A DNA stretch of 64,000 bases from contig NZ_WTYS01000001.1 of assembly GCF_009827545.1 (NCBI RefSeq), forward strand, positions 1,451,772-1,515,771, in the 5' to 3' direction. The position numbers and the translations under genes are program-made. This document shows positions 1-8,512 of the stretch, one piece after another. The DNA is from Pontixanthobacter gangjinensis. GTDB lineage: Bacteria; Pseudomonadota; Alphaproteobacteria; Sphingomonadales; Sphingomonadaceae. The notes under the pieces were generated by a model. That model saw only the letters and a list, made by a program, of their open reading frames with translations. It was not told the DNA's origin and did not search any database. Position 1 is the first letter of the stretch; every line of letters starts with the position of its first letter.

Positions 1-309
1 GGTCAGAAGCCGAGCAAGGTCGCGTTTCTCGCGTACCATGCGTGGAAAGACGCTGGGTGCGGCCAGTGGCCTGCCGATTTTCCCGAAGCTAAGAAAAACG
101 AATATGATCTGGCCACCATCCGCATGTGGCTCGAGAAATTCCTATGGCGCTTCTTCCAGTTCAGCCAGTTTAAACGCAGCGCATTACCCAATGGACCAAA
201 GGTTTCGGCAGGCGGGGCGCTGAGCCCGCGCGGCGATTGGCGCGCACCAAGCGATGCAGTGGCGGATGTGTGGTTGGAGGAACTGAATAACGGATTGCCG
301 CCTGTCTAG
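1..309 (+). CDS. nadE: Glutamine-dependent NAD(+) synthase, C-terminal part
   Basis: This is the last 102 codons of a gene that begins before the window; the frame is open from base 1. NAD synthase amidates deamido-NAD with ATP, taking ammonia from glutamine in the long two-domain form. The visible tail carries [13 protein letters not shown] followed by [12 protein letters not shown], the conserved C-terminal signature of the long, glutamine-hydrolysing type. The amidase and ATP-pyrophosphatase P-loop regions lie outside the window, so only the tail can be judged. About 150 bases follow before the transporter gene; I saw no clear terminator in them. Confidence 0.9.
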   Translation, partial: GQKPSKVAFLAYHAWKDAGCGQWPADFPEAKKNEYDLATIRMWLEKFLWRFFQFSQFKRSALPNGPKVSAGGALSPRGDWRAPSDAVADVWLEELNNGLPPV

Positions 310-458
310 GGCGCTCGCTGAAGTGCTGGCTTAGCGCTGTCGGAATAGTCCGAAATTGTCGGATACGTCCAATAGACAGGCATCGATTGGCCTTATGATC
401 GTAAAAGTGGTCGCTCACACACGCCCTGTCTCGAAAGGCCGGGGTCTAGGGGGCATCA

Positions 459-1802
459 ATGAGCGGCACAGCCACTGGTACACGTTTGATCCTTGAACGC
501 AGCAGTTCTCTCAGGCTTTTTACCCTCTTCATCCTTTATGTCGGGCAAGGCATGCCAATCGGGCTGTTCTGGTTCGCGATACCCGCATGGATGGCGGTTA
601 ATGGCGCGTCTGCTGCAGATGTAGGATCTGTTGCCGCGCTGACCGCGCTCCCGTGGTCATTAAAACTGGTCAATGGCTTCATTATGGATCGGTATACTTA
701 TCTGGCGATGGGGCGCCGGCGGATCTGGATTCTGGGCGCACAGACAGTGATGATCGGTAGCCTGGTGGTGGCAGCGTTGATCAATCCATCAGTGACCGAT
801 GTAGCGGTTCTGGGCGCGATCGGCTTTACTGTGAATATGGCCACCACATTTCAGGATGTCGCGGTCGATGGTCTTGCGGTTGATATCATGAGCGAAGACG
901 AGCGCGCTCGCGGTAGCGGGATGATGTTTGGCGGGCAATCCATTGGTATCGCCATTGCGACCGCTATTTGCGGCTTTGTGATTGAAGATTACGGTGCGCC
1001 CGCCGCGTTTTTGATCGTCGCTATGATCATATTGGTGCTGTGCGCTTACATCGCCGCTTTTCGCGAACGTGAAGGAGAACGCGCTATGCCCTGGAGCGAA
1101 GGCACCGCGCACCCACGCAATCTGGAAATCCAGATTGAAGCTTGGTGGCCGTTGCTCAAATCTACGGTGCTCTCAATGGGTAAGCTTGTAAGCCTGCTTT
1201 GGCTTCCTGTCCTGTTTGGCCGGGGGATTTTATACGGTGGCTTAACCGGTGCAACTCCGCTGATTGGCGCCAATTATGGAGGCTGGGACACATCTGAAAT
1301 TGCCTCTTTGACGGCAACTGCCGGATTGGTTGCAGGCGTGCTTTGTATGACCCTCGGGGGCTGGCTGGGCGACCGGTTCGGGGCCAAGCGGATCAGCATT
1401 ATGTGGTGCATCTTCCAGCTAGTGATGATCACCTGTATGTATTTGGGCCAGCCCTATTGGGACAACCCGTTGCTATTCATTGCATTCGTCTATTTGTGGA
1501 TTTCGCTCGATCTGCTGCTAACCGTTTCGGCGCTGCCGATTTCCATGCGGCTGTGCGATGCCAAGGTCGCCGCGACGCAGTTCACCATTTATATGGCAGT
1601 AAGCAATTTCGGCATTTCGTTCGGCGCTTTCATGCTGGGCAAGACCGACGAACTGGGAGGCCTGCAGTCGATCTTCCTCATCGTAGGTGCAGGGATTGCG
1701 GTAGCGCTGGCTTTGTTACTGTTCGTCAAATATCCGCGTCGTCCTGAATTTTTCGGAATTCAGAACCGTCCCGAGGTTCTGTCCGCCCAACGTCCGGCAT
1801 GA
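459..1802 (+). CDS. AmpG-like MFS transporter
   Basis: A 447-residue membrane protein with about twelve hydrophobic segments. Residues 64-90 read PWSLK...MDRY...GRRRIWIL, close to the loop 2-3 signature of the AmpG / muropeptide permease branch of the major facilitator superfamily. A second GDRFGAKR loop near residues 305-312 marks the start of the C-terminal half. AmpG imports anhydro-muropeptides for cell-wall recycling, but many AmpG-like proteins in this order have unknown substrates, so the substrate is left open. The ATG start fits the beginning of the family. A strong hairpin follows the stop and separates it from the convergent azoreductase gene. Confidence 0.8.
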   Translation: MSGTATGTRLILERSSSLRLFTLFILYVGQGMPIGLFWFAIPAWMAVNGASAADVGSVAALTALPWSLKLVNGFIMDRYTYLAMGRRRIWILGAQTVMIGSLVVAALINPSVTDVAVLGAIGFTVNMATTFQDVAVDGLAVDIMSEDERARGSGMMFGGQSIGIAIATAICGFVIEDYGAPAAFLIVAMIILVLCAYIAAFREREGERAMPWSEGTAHPRNLEIQIEAWWPLLKSTVLSMGKLVSLLWLPVLFGRGILYGGLTGATPLIGANYGGWDTSEIASLTATAGLVAGVLCMTLGGWLGDRFGAKRISIMWCIFQLVMITCMYLGQPYWDNPLLFIAFVYLWISLDLLLTVSALPISMRLCDAKVAATQFTIYMAVSNFGISFGAFMLGKTDELGGLQSIFLIVGAGIAVALALLLFVKYPRRPEFFGIQNRPEVLSAQRPA

Positions 1803-1807
1803 GCCAG

Positions 1808-1840
1808 AAGCCGGAGCGCCCGCGTGGAGCGCTCCGGCTT
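1808..1840. terminator. Hairpin between convergent genes
   Basis: A perfect 12-bp stem (AAGCCGGAGCGC at 1808-1819 with its complement at 1829-1840) and a 9-base loop begins six bases after the transporter stop. The flanks are A/T-rich on the right (ATTAAG, TAATTT). It lies between two convergent genes and probably serves both as a bidirectional terminator. Confidence 0.8.
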
Positions 1841-1871
1841 ATTAAGTCTGTAATTTAGGTGAAGGCAGGCA

Positions 1872-2465
1872 TTAGCCGGCCAGTTTTTCTATCTTGTCAT
1901 GCGCTGCCGCGATTTTCTCGTCGCCGTCTTTGCCCATGATGCCATCTGCGGCGACTACTTCGACATCAGTGATGCCGAGGAAACCGAGGAAGAATTTCAG
2001 CCACGGGGTCATGAAATCCATGTCGCTGCCGACCGGAGTCCCGCCTGACGCGACCGAGATATAGGCTTTCTTACCTTCGAGCTGACCAACCGGGCCGCTC
2101 TCTGTATATCTGAAGGTAGTGCCGGCGCGGGCGACCAGATCTGCCCATGCCTTAACCGTAGCGGGAACCGAGAAATTGTAGATCGGCACACCAAAGACGA
2201 TAGTATCTGCGGCCTTCAATTCGTCAATCAGCACGTCCGCGATTGCTGCGAGCGTGTGTTGCTCGTCCGACCTCTCAGCATGAGGAGCAAGGTTGGCGGC
2301 GAAACGGTCTGCATCGATAAAGGGAAGGTCGTTAACGCTGAGATCGCGGGTCACAATCGACGCTCCGCTCGATTCTGCGAGTCCCTCGACCAGCTTCGTC
2401 GATAGGCTGCGCGAGACGGATTCAGTGCCGCGAATGCTGGCGCTGATGTGTAGAATATTGCTCAT
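1872..2465 (-). CDS. azoR: FMN-dependent NADH-azoreductase
   Basis: A 197-residue flavodoxin-fold enzyme. AzoR-family proteins reduce azo and quinone compounds with NADH by two-electron transfer, a common defence against electrophiles. The N-terminus shows the FMN-phosphate loop HISASIRGTESVSRSLS, and residues 94-98 give the PIYNF motif that contacts the flavin. The start has a clear AGGAGT site seven bases upstream. It lies 24 bases downstream of the pirin gene on the same strand, so the two probably form an operon controlled by the divergent LysR gene. Azoreductase is the family name; the physiological substrate is more likely a quinone. Confidence 0.9.
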   Translation of the reverse strand: MSNILHISASIRGTESVSRSLSTKLVEGLAESSGASIVTRDLSVNDLPFIDADRFAANLAPHAERSDEQHTLAAIADVLIDELKAADTIVFGVPIYNFSVPATVKAWADLVARAGTTFRYTESGPVGQLEGKKAYISVASGGTPVGSDMDFMTPWLKFFLGFLGITDVEVVAADGIMGKDGDEKIAAAHDKIEKLAG

Positions 2466-2489
2466 TATTTTTACTCCTGAAATTCGGAT

Positions 2490-3185
2490 TTATGCGGTTT
2501 CTACAAGGACGAGTTCGGCGTCTTCGACCGCAGTGATCGTGATGCTGTCTTGTTGCGTAATCGCGACACCGTCGCGGGCCTTCGCCTCAACATCCTCGAT
2601 CCGGATCAATCCGGTTGCTGGGACAAGATAGAGGTGTCGGCTGGTTTCGGTGGTGTAAGTGACGCTTTCACCGGCTTTGATGGTTGCGCCTAGAACCTTC
2701 GCGTCGGCGCGGATCGGCAGCGCTCCATCCTCGGGATTTCCGCTGGCAAGCGCGACAAATTGTCCGCTGCGATTATCCTTGGGAAATTGCCGGGCGCCCC
2801 AGCTTGGTTCGCCGCCGCGTTCGTCAGGGATGATCCACAATTGGAACAGGGTGGTGTCAACGTCCTCACGGTTCCATTCGGAATGGCGCACACCGCTGCC
2901 CGCGCTCATTACTTGCACATCACCAGCTTCGGTCCGGCCTTCATTACCCATACTGTCAGTGTGGGTAATCGCGCCGGTACGGACATAGGTGATGATTTCC
3001 ATATTATCGTGCGGGTGGGTGGGAAAGCCGGTTCCCGCCTGGATTTTGTCATCATTCCAGACGCGCAAGGAACCCCAATTGACGCGCGCGGGGTCTTGAT
3101 AGCTTGCGAAAGAAAAATGATGATGCGCGTCTAGCCAGCCGTGGTTGGCGGCACCGAGGGATTCGAATTTACGAAGTTCAATCAT
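2490..3185 (-). CDS. Pirin-family bicupin protein
   Basis: A 231-residue pirin of the YhhW type. Members bind one metal in the N-terminal cupin, and some act as quercetin dioxygenases. The four ligands are present: H57 and H59 in FPTHPHDN, H101 and E103 in VRHSEW. The start is well supported by AAGGAGA eight bases upstream. The gene leads an apparent two-gene operon with azoR and is transcribed away from a LysR-type regulator across a 104-base gap. LysR-pirin-azoreductase sets are known in Proteobacteria as responses to electrophiles. That role is inferred here from context. Confidence 0.85.
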   Translation of the reverse strand: MIELRKFESLGAANHGWLDAHHHFSFASYQDPARVNWGSLRVWNDDKIQAGTGFPTHPHDNMEIITYVRTGAITHTDSMGNEGRTEAGDVQVMSAGSGVRHSEWNREDVDTTLFQLWIIPDERGGEPSWGARQFPKDNRSGQFVALASGNPEDGALPIRADAKVLGATIKAGESVTYTTETSRHLYLVPATGLIRIEDVEAKARDGVAITQQDSITITAVEDAELVLVETA

Positions 3186-3272
3186 CGGAAATCTCCTTGA
3201 TATGCTGCTGTGTTGAGGTGGAGATAGGTCTTGTTTTTAATTCGGAAAACTGCGATAAAAACGCATAAGATG

Positions 3273-3287
3273 TTCGGATATTCAGAA
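3273..3287. promoter_or_regulatory. Possible LysR-type operator
   Basis: The imperfect palindrome TTCGGATATTCAGAA (pattern TTC-N-GA-N3-TC-N-GAA) lies two bases before the LysR start. A further TTCGGA half-site occurs at 3241-3246. The spacing and T-N11-A shape fit a LysR-family site placed to repress its own gene and control the divergent pirin-azoR pair. No binding data can be read from sequence, so this is tentative. Confidence 0.35.
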
Positions 3288-3289
3288 CA

Positions 3290-4192
3290 ATGAAGATTAG
3301 CGAGCCCACGCTCGATCAATTGCGTATCTTCCTTGCGGTGGAGGAGGAGGGTAGTTTTGGCGGCGCTGCACGGCGCATGGGCCGCGCGATATCGGCGATC
3401 AGTTACGGGATTGCCCAGATGGAGGGCCAATTGGGCGTCTCGCTATTTGCGCGGGAAGGCTCACGCAGGCCGGTGTTAACCGAAGCGGGCAAAGGCCTGC
3501 TAGCAGAGGCACGATCGATCACATCAGAGGTTGATGGTTTGCTTGCCAAAACCCGCAGCTTGCATTCGGGGCTGGAGAGCGATGTTTCGCTGGTGTTGGA
3601 TGTCATGGTCCCTGGCGAGGTGACCGCGTATGTGCTGCGCGAATTTCGGGCAAAGTTCCCCACCGTGGCGATACGCCTCAATGTCGAGGCCTTGGGCGCG
3701 GTCGCTGCGTGTTTGCTGACTAGCGAGGCGCAGTTGGCTGTGGCGGGGCCAGTGGTTGGCGATCATCCCGATTTGGACAGACAAGCAATCGGACAGATCG
3801 AATTGATACCCGTCGCTGCTCCCGATCATCCGCTTGCCCAAGCTGATGTAGTTGCGGGTGAAAGCCGAAAGCATCTGCAGCTGGTGTTGTCCGACCGTTC
3901 ACCGCTGACCGAAGGGCGTGAGTTTTCCGTACTTAGCGCGCAGAGCTGGCGGCTGGCCGATTTGGGCGCAAAGCATATCTTGCTGAAAGAGGGTATCGGC
4001 TGGGGCAATATGCCGCGCCATATGGTCGCTGACAATCTGGAAAGCGGTGCACTAGTGGAGCTCGACCTGCCCGAAAAGCCCGGCAATGCCTATACGCTGA
4101 GCGCGATGTGGCGGCGTGATGCTCGGCCGGGGCCAGCCACGAGCTGGCTGATCGACGCGATTAGAGAGCGATTGAGTGAGTGCGATGATTAG
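3290..4192 (+). CDS. LysR-family transcriptional regulator
   Basis: A 300-residue regulator with the usual layout: a winged helix-turn-helix at residues 5-63 (LDQLRIFLAVEEEGSFGGAA and the RMGRAISAIS recognition region) followed by a two-lobed effector domain from about residue 90. LysR proteins usually control the divergent gene and repress themselves. Here the divergent genes encode pirin and azoreductase, so an electrophile or quinone signal is the natural guess. The effector cannot be deduced. The start ATG directly follows the candidate operator, which leaves little room for a leader. Confidence 0.88.
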   Translation: MKISEPTLDQLRIFLAVEEEGSFGGAARRMGRAISAISYGIAQMEGQLGVSLFAREGSRRPVLTEAGKGLLAEARSITSEVDGLLAKTRSLHSGLESDVSLVLDVMVPGEVTAYVLREFRAKFPTVAIRLNVEALGAVAACLLTSEAQLAVAGPVVGDHPDLDRQAIGQIELIPVAAPDHPLAQADVVAGESRKHLQLVLSDRSPLTEGREFSVLSAQSWRLADLGAKHILLKEGIGWGNMPRHMVADNLESGALVELDLPEKPGNAYTLSAMWRRDARPGPATSWLIDAIRERLSECDD

Positions 4193-4261
4193 GGCGACGT
4201 AAATCAAAGGATAAGCGGGAAGGCCGGTGGACATGAAATAGGGAGCATGTAAGCTTAGTCG

Positions 4262-5472
4262 ATGATTGCTTCAAAATTCGCTCGACTTGCCATTGCGGGT
4301 GCCTTTTTTCAGCTGTGCCAACAGCCCCTTTGGCAGCATAAGACAACGCCGATGATCTCAAGGCCGATGCGGCTTCGCTGGCAGGTCTGATCAATGAAGC
4401 CTACGCCTATCGGGAACGGCTTGTGGACGACAGTTTCGTTCTTAGTGCCCGGTTGCAAGCGGAAGCTGAAGCGGTCACGAACCGGCGTGAGCTATTGGTA
4501 TTTACAGAACGTGCTTTGTTCCTGCTGTCCGATCATCATGCGATTACCGGATCGTCATTGAACGATAGCTACGCCGTCATCCCATCGTTCTCCGACATGT
4601 GGATTGAGTTTGAGGAGGGCCGCTACATCGTGACTCAGGTCAGGGCAGCGTCTCCGGCCCAAGAGGCTGGGATTGAAGCAAGCGATATTCTCACTCGGAT
4701 TGGAGATGAACCAATCAACTCTGCGGTTGCCAATTTCTGGACCGATTTGGGTGAAACAGGCGATGACCAGCGCAATGGCTTTGCTGCGCGCATACTCGCC
4801 GCTGGACGGCGGGACAGCAGCCGTAGCATGACAATCGCGCGGGACGGAATGGGCGAACGGTCAGTGAGTTTGGCATCGCTTTATTCCCGCGAGCGCACCG
4901 ATCAGCGGGTTAAGCTCATAAAAAACGATGTCGAGGGTGCCGTAATCCGGATTGAAGATTCTCTGGGTGACAGCGCAGCAATTGAGGAATTCGATGCGAT
5001 CATGGCAAGTATTGAGGCGGAGCAGAAAGTCACGCTCGATCTGCGCAACACGCCCGGCGGCGGCAACACAATTGTCGCACGCGCAATAATGGGGTGGTTC
5101 GTTAACGAGCCGTCTCCTGATCGAAGCCATTCGCTTCCAGGAGAAATGCGTTCGACCGGCATAGCAAGGCAGTGGACCGAATATGTGTTGCCGCGAGAAG
5201 GCAAACGCCATGACGGGCAAGTTGAGGTGCGTGTCGGTCGCTGGACGTGCAGTATGGGCGAGGGTTTAGCGGTCGGTTTTGATGCCCTCGGCGCCTGCGT
5301 CTGGGGCGATCCAATGGCTGGATTGCTTGGAGCAATCTACGATTACCGTCTAAAAAACTCAGGCCTTGTGGTGAAGGTGCCTACTGAGCGGCTATCCCAT
5401 ATTGATGGCACAGCGCGCGAAAATTATTTCCCTGCTTTAACAGCGGAACAATGCAGCGGGGCGGTTGAGTAA
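4262..5472 (+). pseudogene. S41-family peptidase with broken signal peptide
   Basis: The body, from a possible GTG at 4423, encodes 349 residues. It has a PDZ domain (residues about 60-110), the S41 core with VTLDLRNTPGGGN near residue 205, and a TCSMGEG serine motif near residue 280. The true 5' end seems to be ATG 4262: it opens a signal peptide (MIASKFARLAIAGAFF), but the sequence must then gain one T in the T6 run at 4304-4309 to continue as SAVPTAPLAA. A TAA at 4339-4341 follows where a residue such as Gln (one base away, CAA) would be expected, and the frame then runs open into the body. The two lesions remove secretion. The remainder could still be made in the cytosol from GTG 4423, but it lacks a good ribosome site. 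Confidence 0.65.
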
Positions 5473-6552
5473 TCAATCGAGCTTCATAACCCAGCCATGC
5501 GTGTCAGCTTCCTGACCGCGCTGTATTCCAACGAGCCGCTTTCGTAATTTTGAGGTCAGTTGCCCAGGTCCTCCGCTGCCGATGGTAAATTCTCCATCGT
5601 GACTGGCGACAGTGCCGACCGGAGTCACCACAGCCGCAGTTCCACAGGCCATTGTTTCCAGCAGCTTACCGCTTTCTGCGTCGGCTTTCCACTGGTCGAT
5701 ACTGTAGAGTTCTTCGCGAACCGTTAGCCCCTCTTCACGCATCAATTGGATCAGGCTGTTGCGCGTAATCCCCGGTAGGATTGTGCCAGTCAGTGGCGGG
5801 GTGATGACGCTTCCGTCCTCCATCACGAAGAACAGATTCATGCCGCCCAATTCCTCAATCCACTTACGTTCGACCGCGTCGAGGAACACAACTTGGTCGC
5901 AGCCTTTGGCAATCGCTTCGGCTTGCGGGACGAGGCTGGCAGCGTAATTGCCTCCGGTTTTGGCGGCACCAGTTCCACCTTTGGCCGCGCGGACATAATC
6001 CTGCGCAACCCAGATTTTAACCGCTGGCACGCCCGATTTGAAGTAATTGCCCGCCGGACTGGCGATTACGATGAACTTGTATTCCTTCGCTGGACGCACA
6101 CCCAGAAACGCCTCGCTGGCGAACATGAAGGGGCGCAGATACAGCGAGCCCCCATCGACAGTCGGGAACCAGTCGCTGTCGGCGGCAACTTGCTGGCGGA
6201 CAGCTTCGAGGAACAACTCTTCTGGAATGCGCGGCATTGCCATCCGGTCGGCACTGTCGTTGAAACGGCGAGCATTTTCTTCGGGCCGGAACAGGGCGAT
6301 GCTGCCATCTTCCTGCTTATAGGCCTTCATACCTTCGAAGATTTCCTGCGCGTAATGCAGCACCGATGCAGCGGGATCGAGGCTGATCGCTTCGCGCGGT
6401 CCGACGGTGGCATTGTGCCAGCCTTTCCCTTCTAGGTAGTCGATTACCACCATATGATCGGAAAACAGCTTTCCGAAACCGGGATCGGCGAGCGCTGCGT
6501 CACGCGTCTTGGCGGGCGTAGGGGTGGGGTGGGGCAGAGTCTTGAATTGCAT
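5473..6552 (-). CDS. ilvE: Branched-chain amino acid aminotransferase
   Basis: A 359-residue fold-type IV PLP enzyme that interconverts Leu, Ile and Val with their 2-oxo acids using glutamate. The Schiff-base lysine is K198 in GAAKTGGNYAAS, and FEGMKAY near residues 72-78 and the WIEELGGMN motif are typical of the long (eukaryote-like) BCAT branch. Its stop codon directly abuts the stop of the convergent S41 gene with no base between. The 5' side has a long non-coding stretch with a tiny reading frame and hairpins on the same strand that may act as its leader. Confidence 0.93.
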   Translation of the reverse strand: MQFKTLPHPTPTPAKTRDAALADPGFGKLFSDHMVVIDYLEGKGWHNATVGPREAISLDPAASVLHYAQEIFEGMKAYKQEDGSIALFRPEENARRFNDSADRMAMPRIPEELFLEAVRQQVAADSDWFPTVDGGSLYLRPFMFASEAFLGVRPAKEYKFIVIASPAGNYFKSGVPAVKIWVAQDYVRAAKGGTGAAKTGGNYAASLVPQAEAIAKGCDQVVFLDAVERKWIEELGGMNLFFVMEDGSVITPPLTGTILPGITRNSLIQLMREEGLTVREELYSIDQWKADAESGKLLETMACGTAAVVTPVGTVASHDGEFTIGSGGPGQLTSKLRKRLVGIQRGQEADTHGWVMKLD

Positions 6553-6711
6553 GCGCGCCGATTAGTGGGAGTTGTTGTGTTCCGCAAGCGAGAGAGTCTT
6601 TCGTGCTGATCCCTCAAACGCCTGGCGTGATCGCCCGCCAGAGCTTATGTGAGGAAAGCAAAAATACGGATACATCCCACCCGCCGCTAGAGGGGCTAAG
6701 GATAGAAATGT

Positions 6712-6747
6712 GAAAGGCGGCCCCAGCTAAGCTGAGTACCGCCTTTC
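6712..6747 (-). terminator. Terminator-like hairpin downstream of tiny frame
   Basis: Read on the minus strand, a 9-bp stem (GAAAGGCGG with CCGCCTTTC) encloses a second 4-bp stem (CAGC/GCTG) with a TTA loop. No real T-tract follows (ACATTTCTATCC), so termination may be partial. It lies about 50 bases after the tiny frame and 160 bases before ilvE, so it could end a short transcript or act as an attenuator. Confidence 0.5.
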
Positions 6748-6784
6748 GCATGGTCAGCGGCCGGAAGTGCCGCCCACGAAAACT

Positions 6785-6807
6785 CTATCAGGTGTTAAAC
6801 CTGATAG
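6785..6807 (-). promoter_or_regulatory. Perfect hairpin enclosing stop codon of tiny frame
   Basis: CTATCAGGT (6785-6793) and ACCTGATAG (6799-6807) form a perfect 9-bp stem with a 5-base loop. Read on the minus strand, the loop carries most of the TAA stop of the 20-codon frame. A ribosome ending translation there would necessarily open the hairpin, which is a layout suited to translation-dependent folding of the downstream RNA. Confidence 0.5.
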
Positions 6808-6857
6808 TTCCTCGTGTGGAACTTAACCGACCCCAATAATACTGAACCATGAGACAT
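6795..6857 (-). CDS. 20-residue leader-like reading frame
   Basis: A minus-strand frame of 20 codons beginning MSHGSVLLGSVK and ending in Val-TAA. Upstream, positions 6859-6873 read GAAAGGAGGTGATCC on the coding strand. This is complementary to the last 15 bases of alphaproteobacterial 16S rRNA and sits one base from ATG, an exceptionally long ribosome-binding match. The peptide has three Val and two Leu codons but no run of them, so a classical ilv attenuation peptide is possible yet not shown. It lies 243 bases upstream of ilvE on the same strand, with two hairpins between. I do not recognise the peptide. Confidence 0.5.
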   Translation of the reverse strand: MSHGSVLLGSVKFHTRNYQV

Positions 6858-7025
6858 CGGATCACCTCCTTTCGCGCTTGAAAGCCAGAACCCGCCCATC
6901 ACAGGGAGGTCCAAGACCGCGTTCGCCGCTGGCCTTGTTGCCAATGTGAGTCGTTATTCAGTGTATTGCAAGACCTAAATTGCTCTTTTCCCACGTAACA
7001 ATTTGTGGGCTTCGTCAGGTTTGGG

Positions 7026-7565
7026 TTAGCGGCAATCTTCGATTACACGGCTGATTTCCGGCCATGACGGGAGATACAGCGTTTCCAACCCACCTGTTTC
7101 AACGGCAAAGCGGCCCCGGCTGAGCGCGATCGCATCGAGCAGATTATCACGCGCCGGGATGCTGGAGATTAACATTGGCCGGCCGCTACTATCAGGCGAG
7201 GCTGTCAGCAAACGCTCTGCCGTTTCGGTGCGAATACGCATCGGGCTGGGTGCGGCTGCGCTGGTGCCGCGAACCAAGCGAATTATGCGCGTTGATTTCT
7301 GGCATTCGATGCCGAAGCGTGCAGGCTGACCCGGCTGGCTGAATGTCGCATAACTTAGCCCGGTTCCGTCCTGATAGCTCCAATCGCCGACTGTCTGCGG
7401 GGCATCGGCCCAATTTTCATAAGTTGGTTCATTTACTATCGGGGGAGGCGTAGGGGCCGGAGCGCTGACTTGCACAGGTGTTGGCGTTGGCGCGGGCTCC
7501 GGTACAGGCGCGCAGCATGCGGCGGTAAACAAAGGCAAGGCAGCAAGGGCGCGCAGTTTTTTCAC
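7026..7565 (-). CDS. Putative proline-rich lipoprotein
   Basis: A 179-residue protein with a lipoprotein signal: MKKLRALAALPLFTAAC, lipid-anchored Cys17. Residues 20-45 are a proline/threonine-rich linker, which would let the domain stand off the membrane. The C-terminal part (from about residue 50) looks like a compact beta-rich domain with Cys at about 88 and 178, possibly a disulfide. I do not recognise the domain. It is divergent from tlyA. The short gap (79 bases to the tlyA ATG) must hold both promoters. Confidence 0.7.
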   Translation of the reverse strand: MKKLRALAALPLFTAACCAPVPEPAPTPTPVQVSAPAPTPPPIVNEPTYENWADAPQTVGDWSYQDGTGLSYATFSQPGQPARFGIECQKSTRIIRLVRGTSAAAPSPMRIRTETAERLLTASPDSSGRPMLISSIPARDNLLDAIALSRGRFAVETGGLETLYLPSWPEISRVIEDCR

Positions 7566-7644
7566 GGTAGCTCCGAAAGGTCACAGGTTTCTTCTGAACA
7601 CAATGCGCGCTATCGCCCTTCAGGTCCATCAAAGAAGCGGATTC

Positions 7645-8418
7645 ATGGCCAAGAAAAGACGTCTCGATCAAATGCTTGTGGAGCGGGGATTGGTGGAAAG
7701 CCGGACCCGTGCGCAGGCGCTCGTGATGGCGGGGCTGGTGTTTTCCGGTGAGACCAAAATGGCCAAATCGGGCCAGCAATTGCCGGAGGACGCGCCGCTG
7801 GACGTGCGCGGACGCGATCATCCATGGGTTAGCCGGGGCGGAATCAAGCTGGCCCATGCGATAGAAGAATTTACGTTGGACCCAGCTGGCGTTACCGCGA
7901 TGGATGTTGGCAGCTCAACCGGCGGGTTCACAGATGTCTTACTGCAGGGCGGGGCGGAACATGTCATTGCGGTAGATTCGGGCACCAATCAGCTGTCGTG
8001 GAAACTGCGTCAGGATCCCCGCGTAACCGTGATGGAGCAGACCAGCGCGCGGATTCTGACCTCCGATATGCCGCAAATCGCATCACGCCCTTATAGCTGG
8101 GTGGTTTGCGATGCATCCTTCATTTCGCTTCGTAAAGTCCTGGAAACTCCACTAAAATTGGCTCAGCCCGATTGTCGGTTGGTGGCGCTTATCAAACCCC
8201 AGTTCGAAGTCGAGCGCGGCGAAGTGGGTAGAGGCGGCGTTATCCGCGACGAGACATTGCATCAGCGTGTTTGCAACGAAGTGCATGCGTGGCTGACGGA
8301 AGAAGGGTGGCAGATTGACGGCATCACCCGCAGCCCGATTACTGGCCCCGAAGGCAATGTCGAATTCCTGATTTCGGCACTTCGCAGAGCTGCTGGACCA
8401 ATCCCGGCACCAGTTTGA
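7645..8418 (+). CDS. tlyA: TlyA-family rRNA 2'-O-methyltransferase
   Basis: A 257-residue protein of the TlyA/hemolysin A family. An S4 RNA-binding domain (residues 3-65, KKRRLDQMLVERGLVESRTR) precedes a FtsJ-like methyltransferase with the SAM loop AMDVGSSTGGFTD at about residue 87. TlyA of mycobacteria 2'-O-methylates 16S and 23S rRNA; the same activity is inferred here. An in-frame ATG exists at 7603, but the family begins at MAKKRR, so 7645 was chosen. The TspO gene follows after 94 bases that contain a hairpin. Confidence 0.88.
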   Translation: MAKKRRLDQMLVERGLVESRTRAQALVMAGLVFSGETKMAKSGQQLPEDAPLDVRGRDHPWVSRGGIKLAHAIEEFTLDPAGVTAMDVGSSTGGFTDVLLQGGAEHVIAVDSGTNQLSWKLRQDPRVTVMEQTSARILTSDMPQIASRPYSWVVCDASFISLRKVLETPLKLAQPDCRLVALIKPQFEVERGEVGRGGVIRDETLHQRVCNEVHAWLTEEGWQIDGITRSPITGPEGNVEFLISALRRAAGPIPAPV

Positions 8419-8445
8419 TCTTTCCCGCTGCGGAACAAATCGATT

Positions 8446-8471
8446 TGCACCATTGCGGCATCGATGGTGCA
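8446..8471. promoter_or_regulatory. Inverted repeat upstream of tspO
   Basis: TGCACCAT (8446-8453) and ATGGTGCA (8464-8471) form a perfect 8-bp inverted repeat separated by 10 bases, extended by CGAT and ATCG outside. It lies about 40 bases before tspO and 28 bases after tlyA. It has no T-tract, so it could be an operator or a leader hairpin of tspO rather than a terminator. Confidence 0.4.
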
Positions 8472-8512
8472 TCGCCAAAGTCCTGCCATAGCGATTCGGT
8501 TTGGGAGACTAC

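Noticed and set aside
6859-6873. Sequence identical to the 3' end of 16S rRNA
   Set aside because: Only the last 15 bases match and no other 16S sequence is near. On the other strand it is a perfect ribosome-binding site before an ATG, which explains it better than an rRNA fragment.
7603-7644. Earlier start for tlyA
   Set aside because: The extra 14 residues are not part of the S4 domain and ATG 7603 has no ribosome site.
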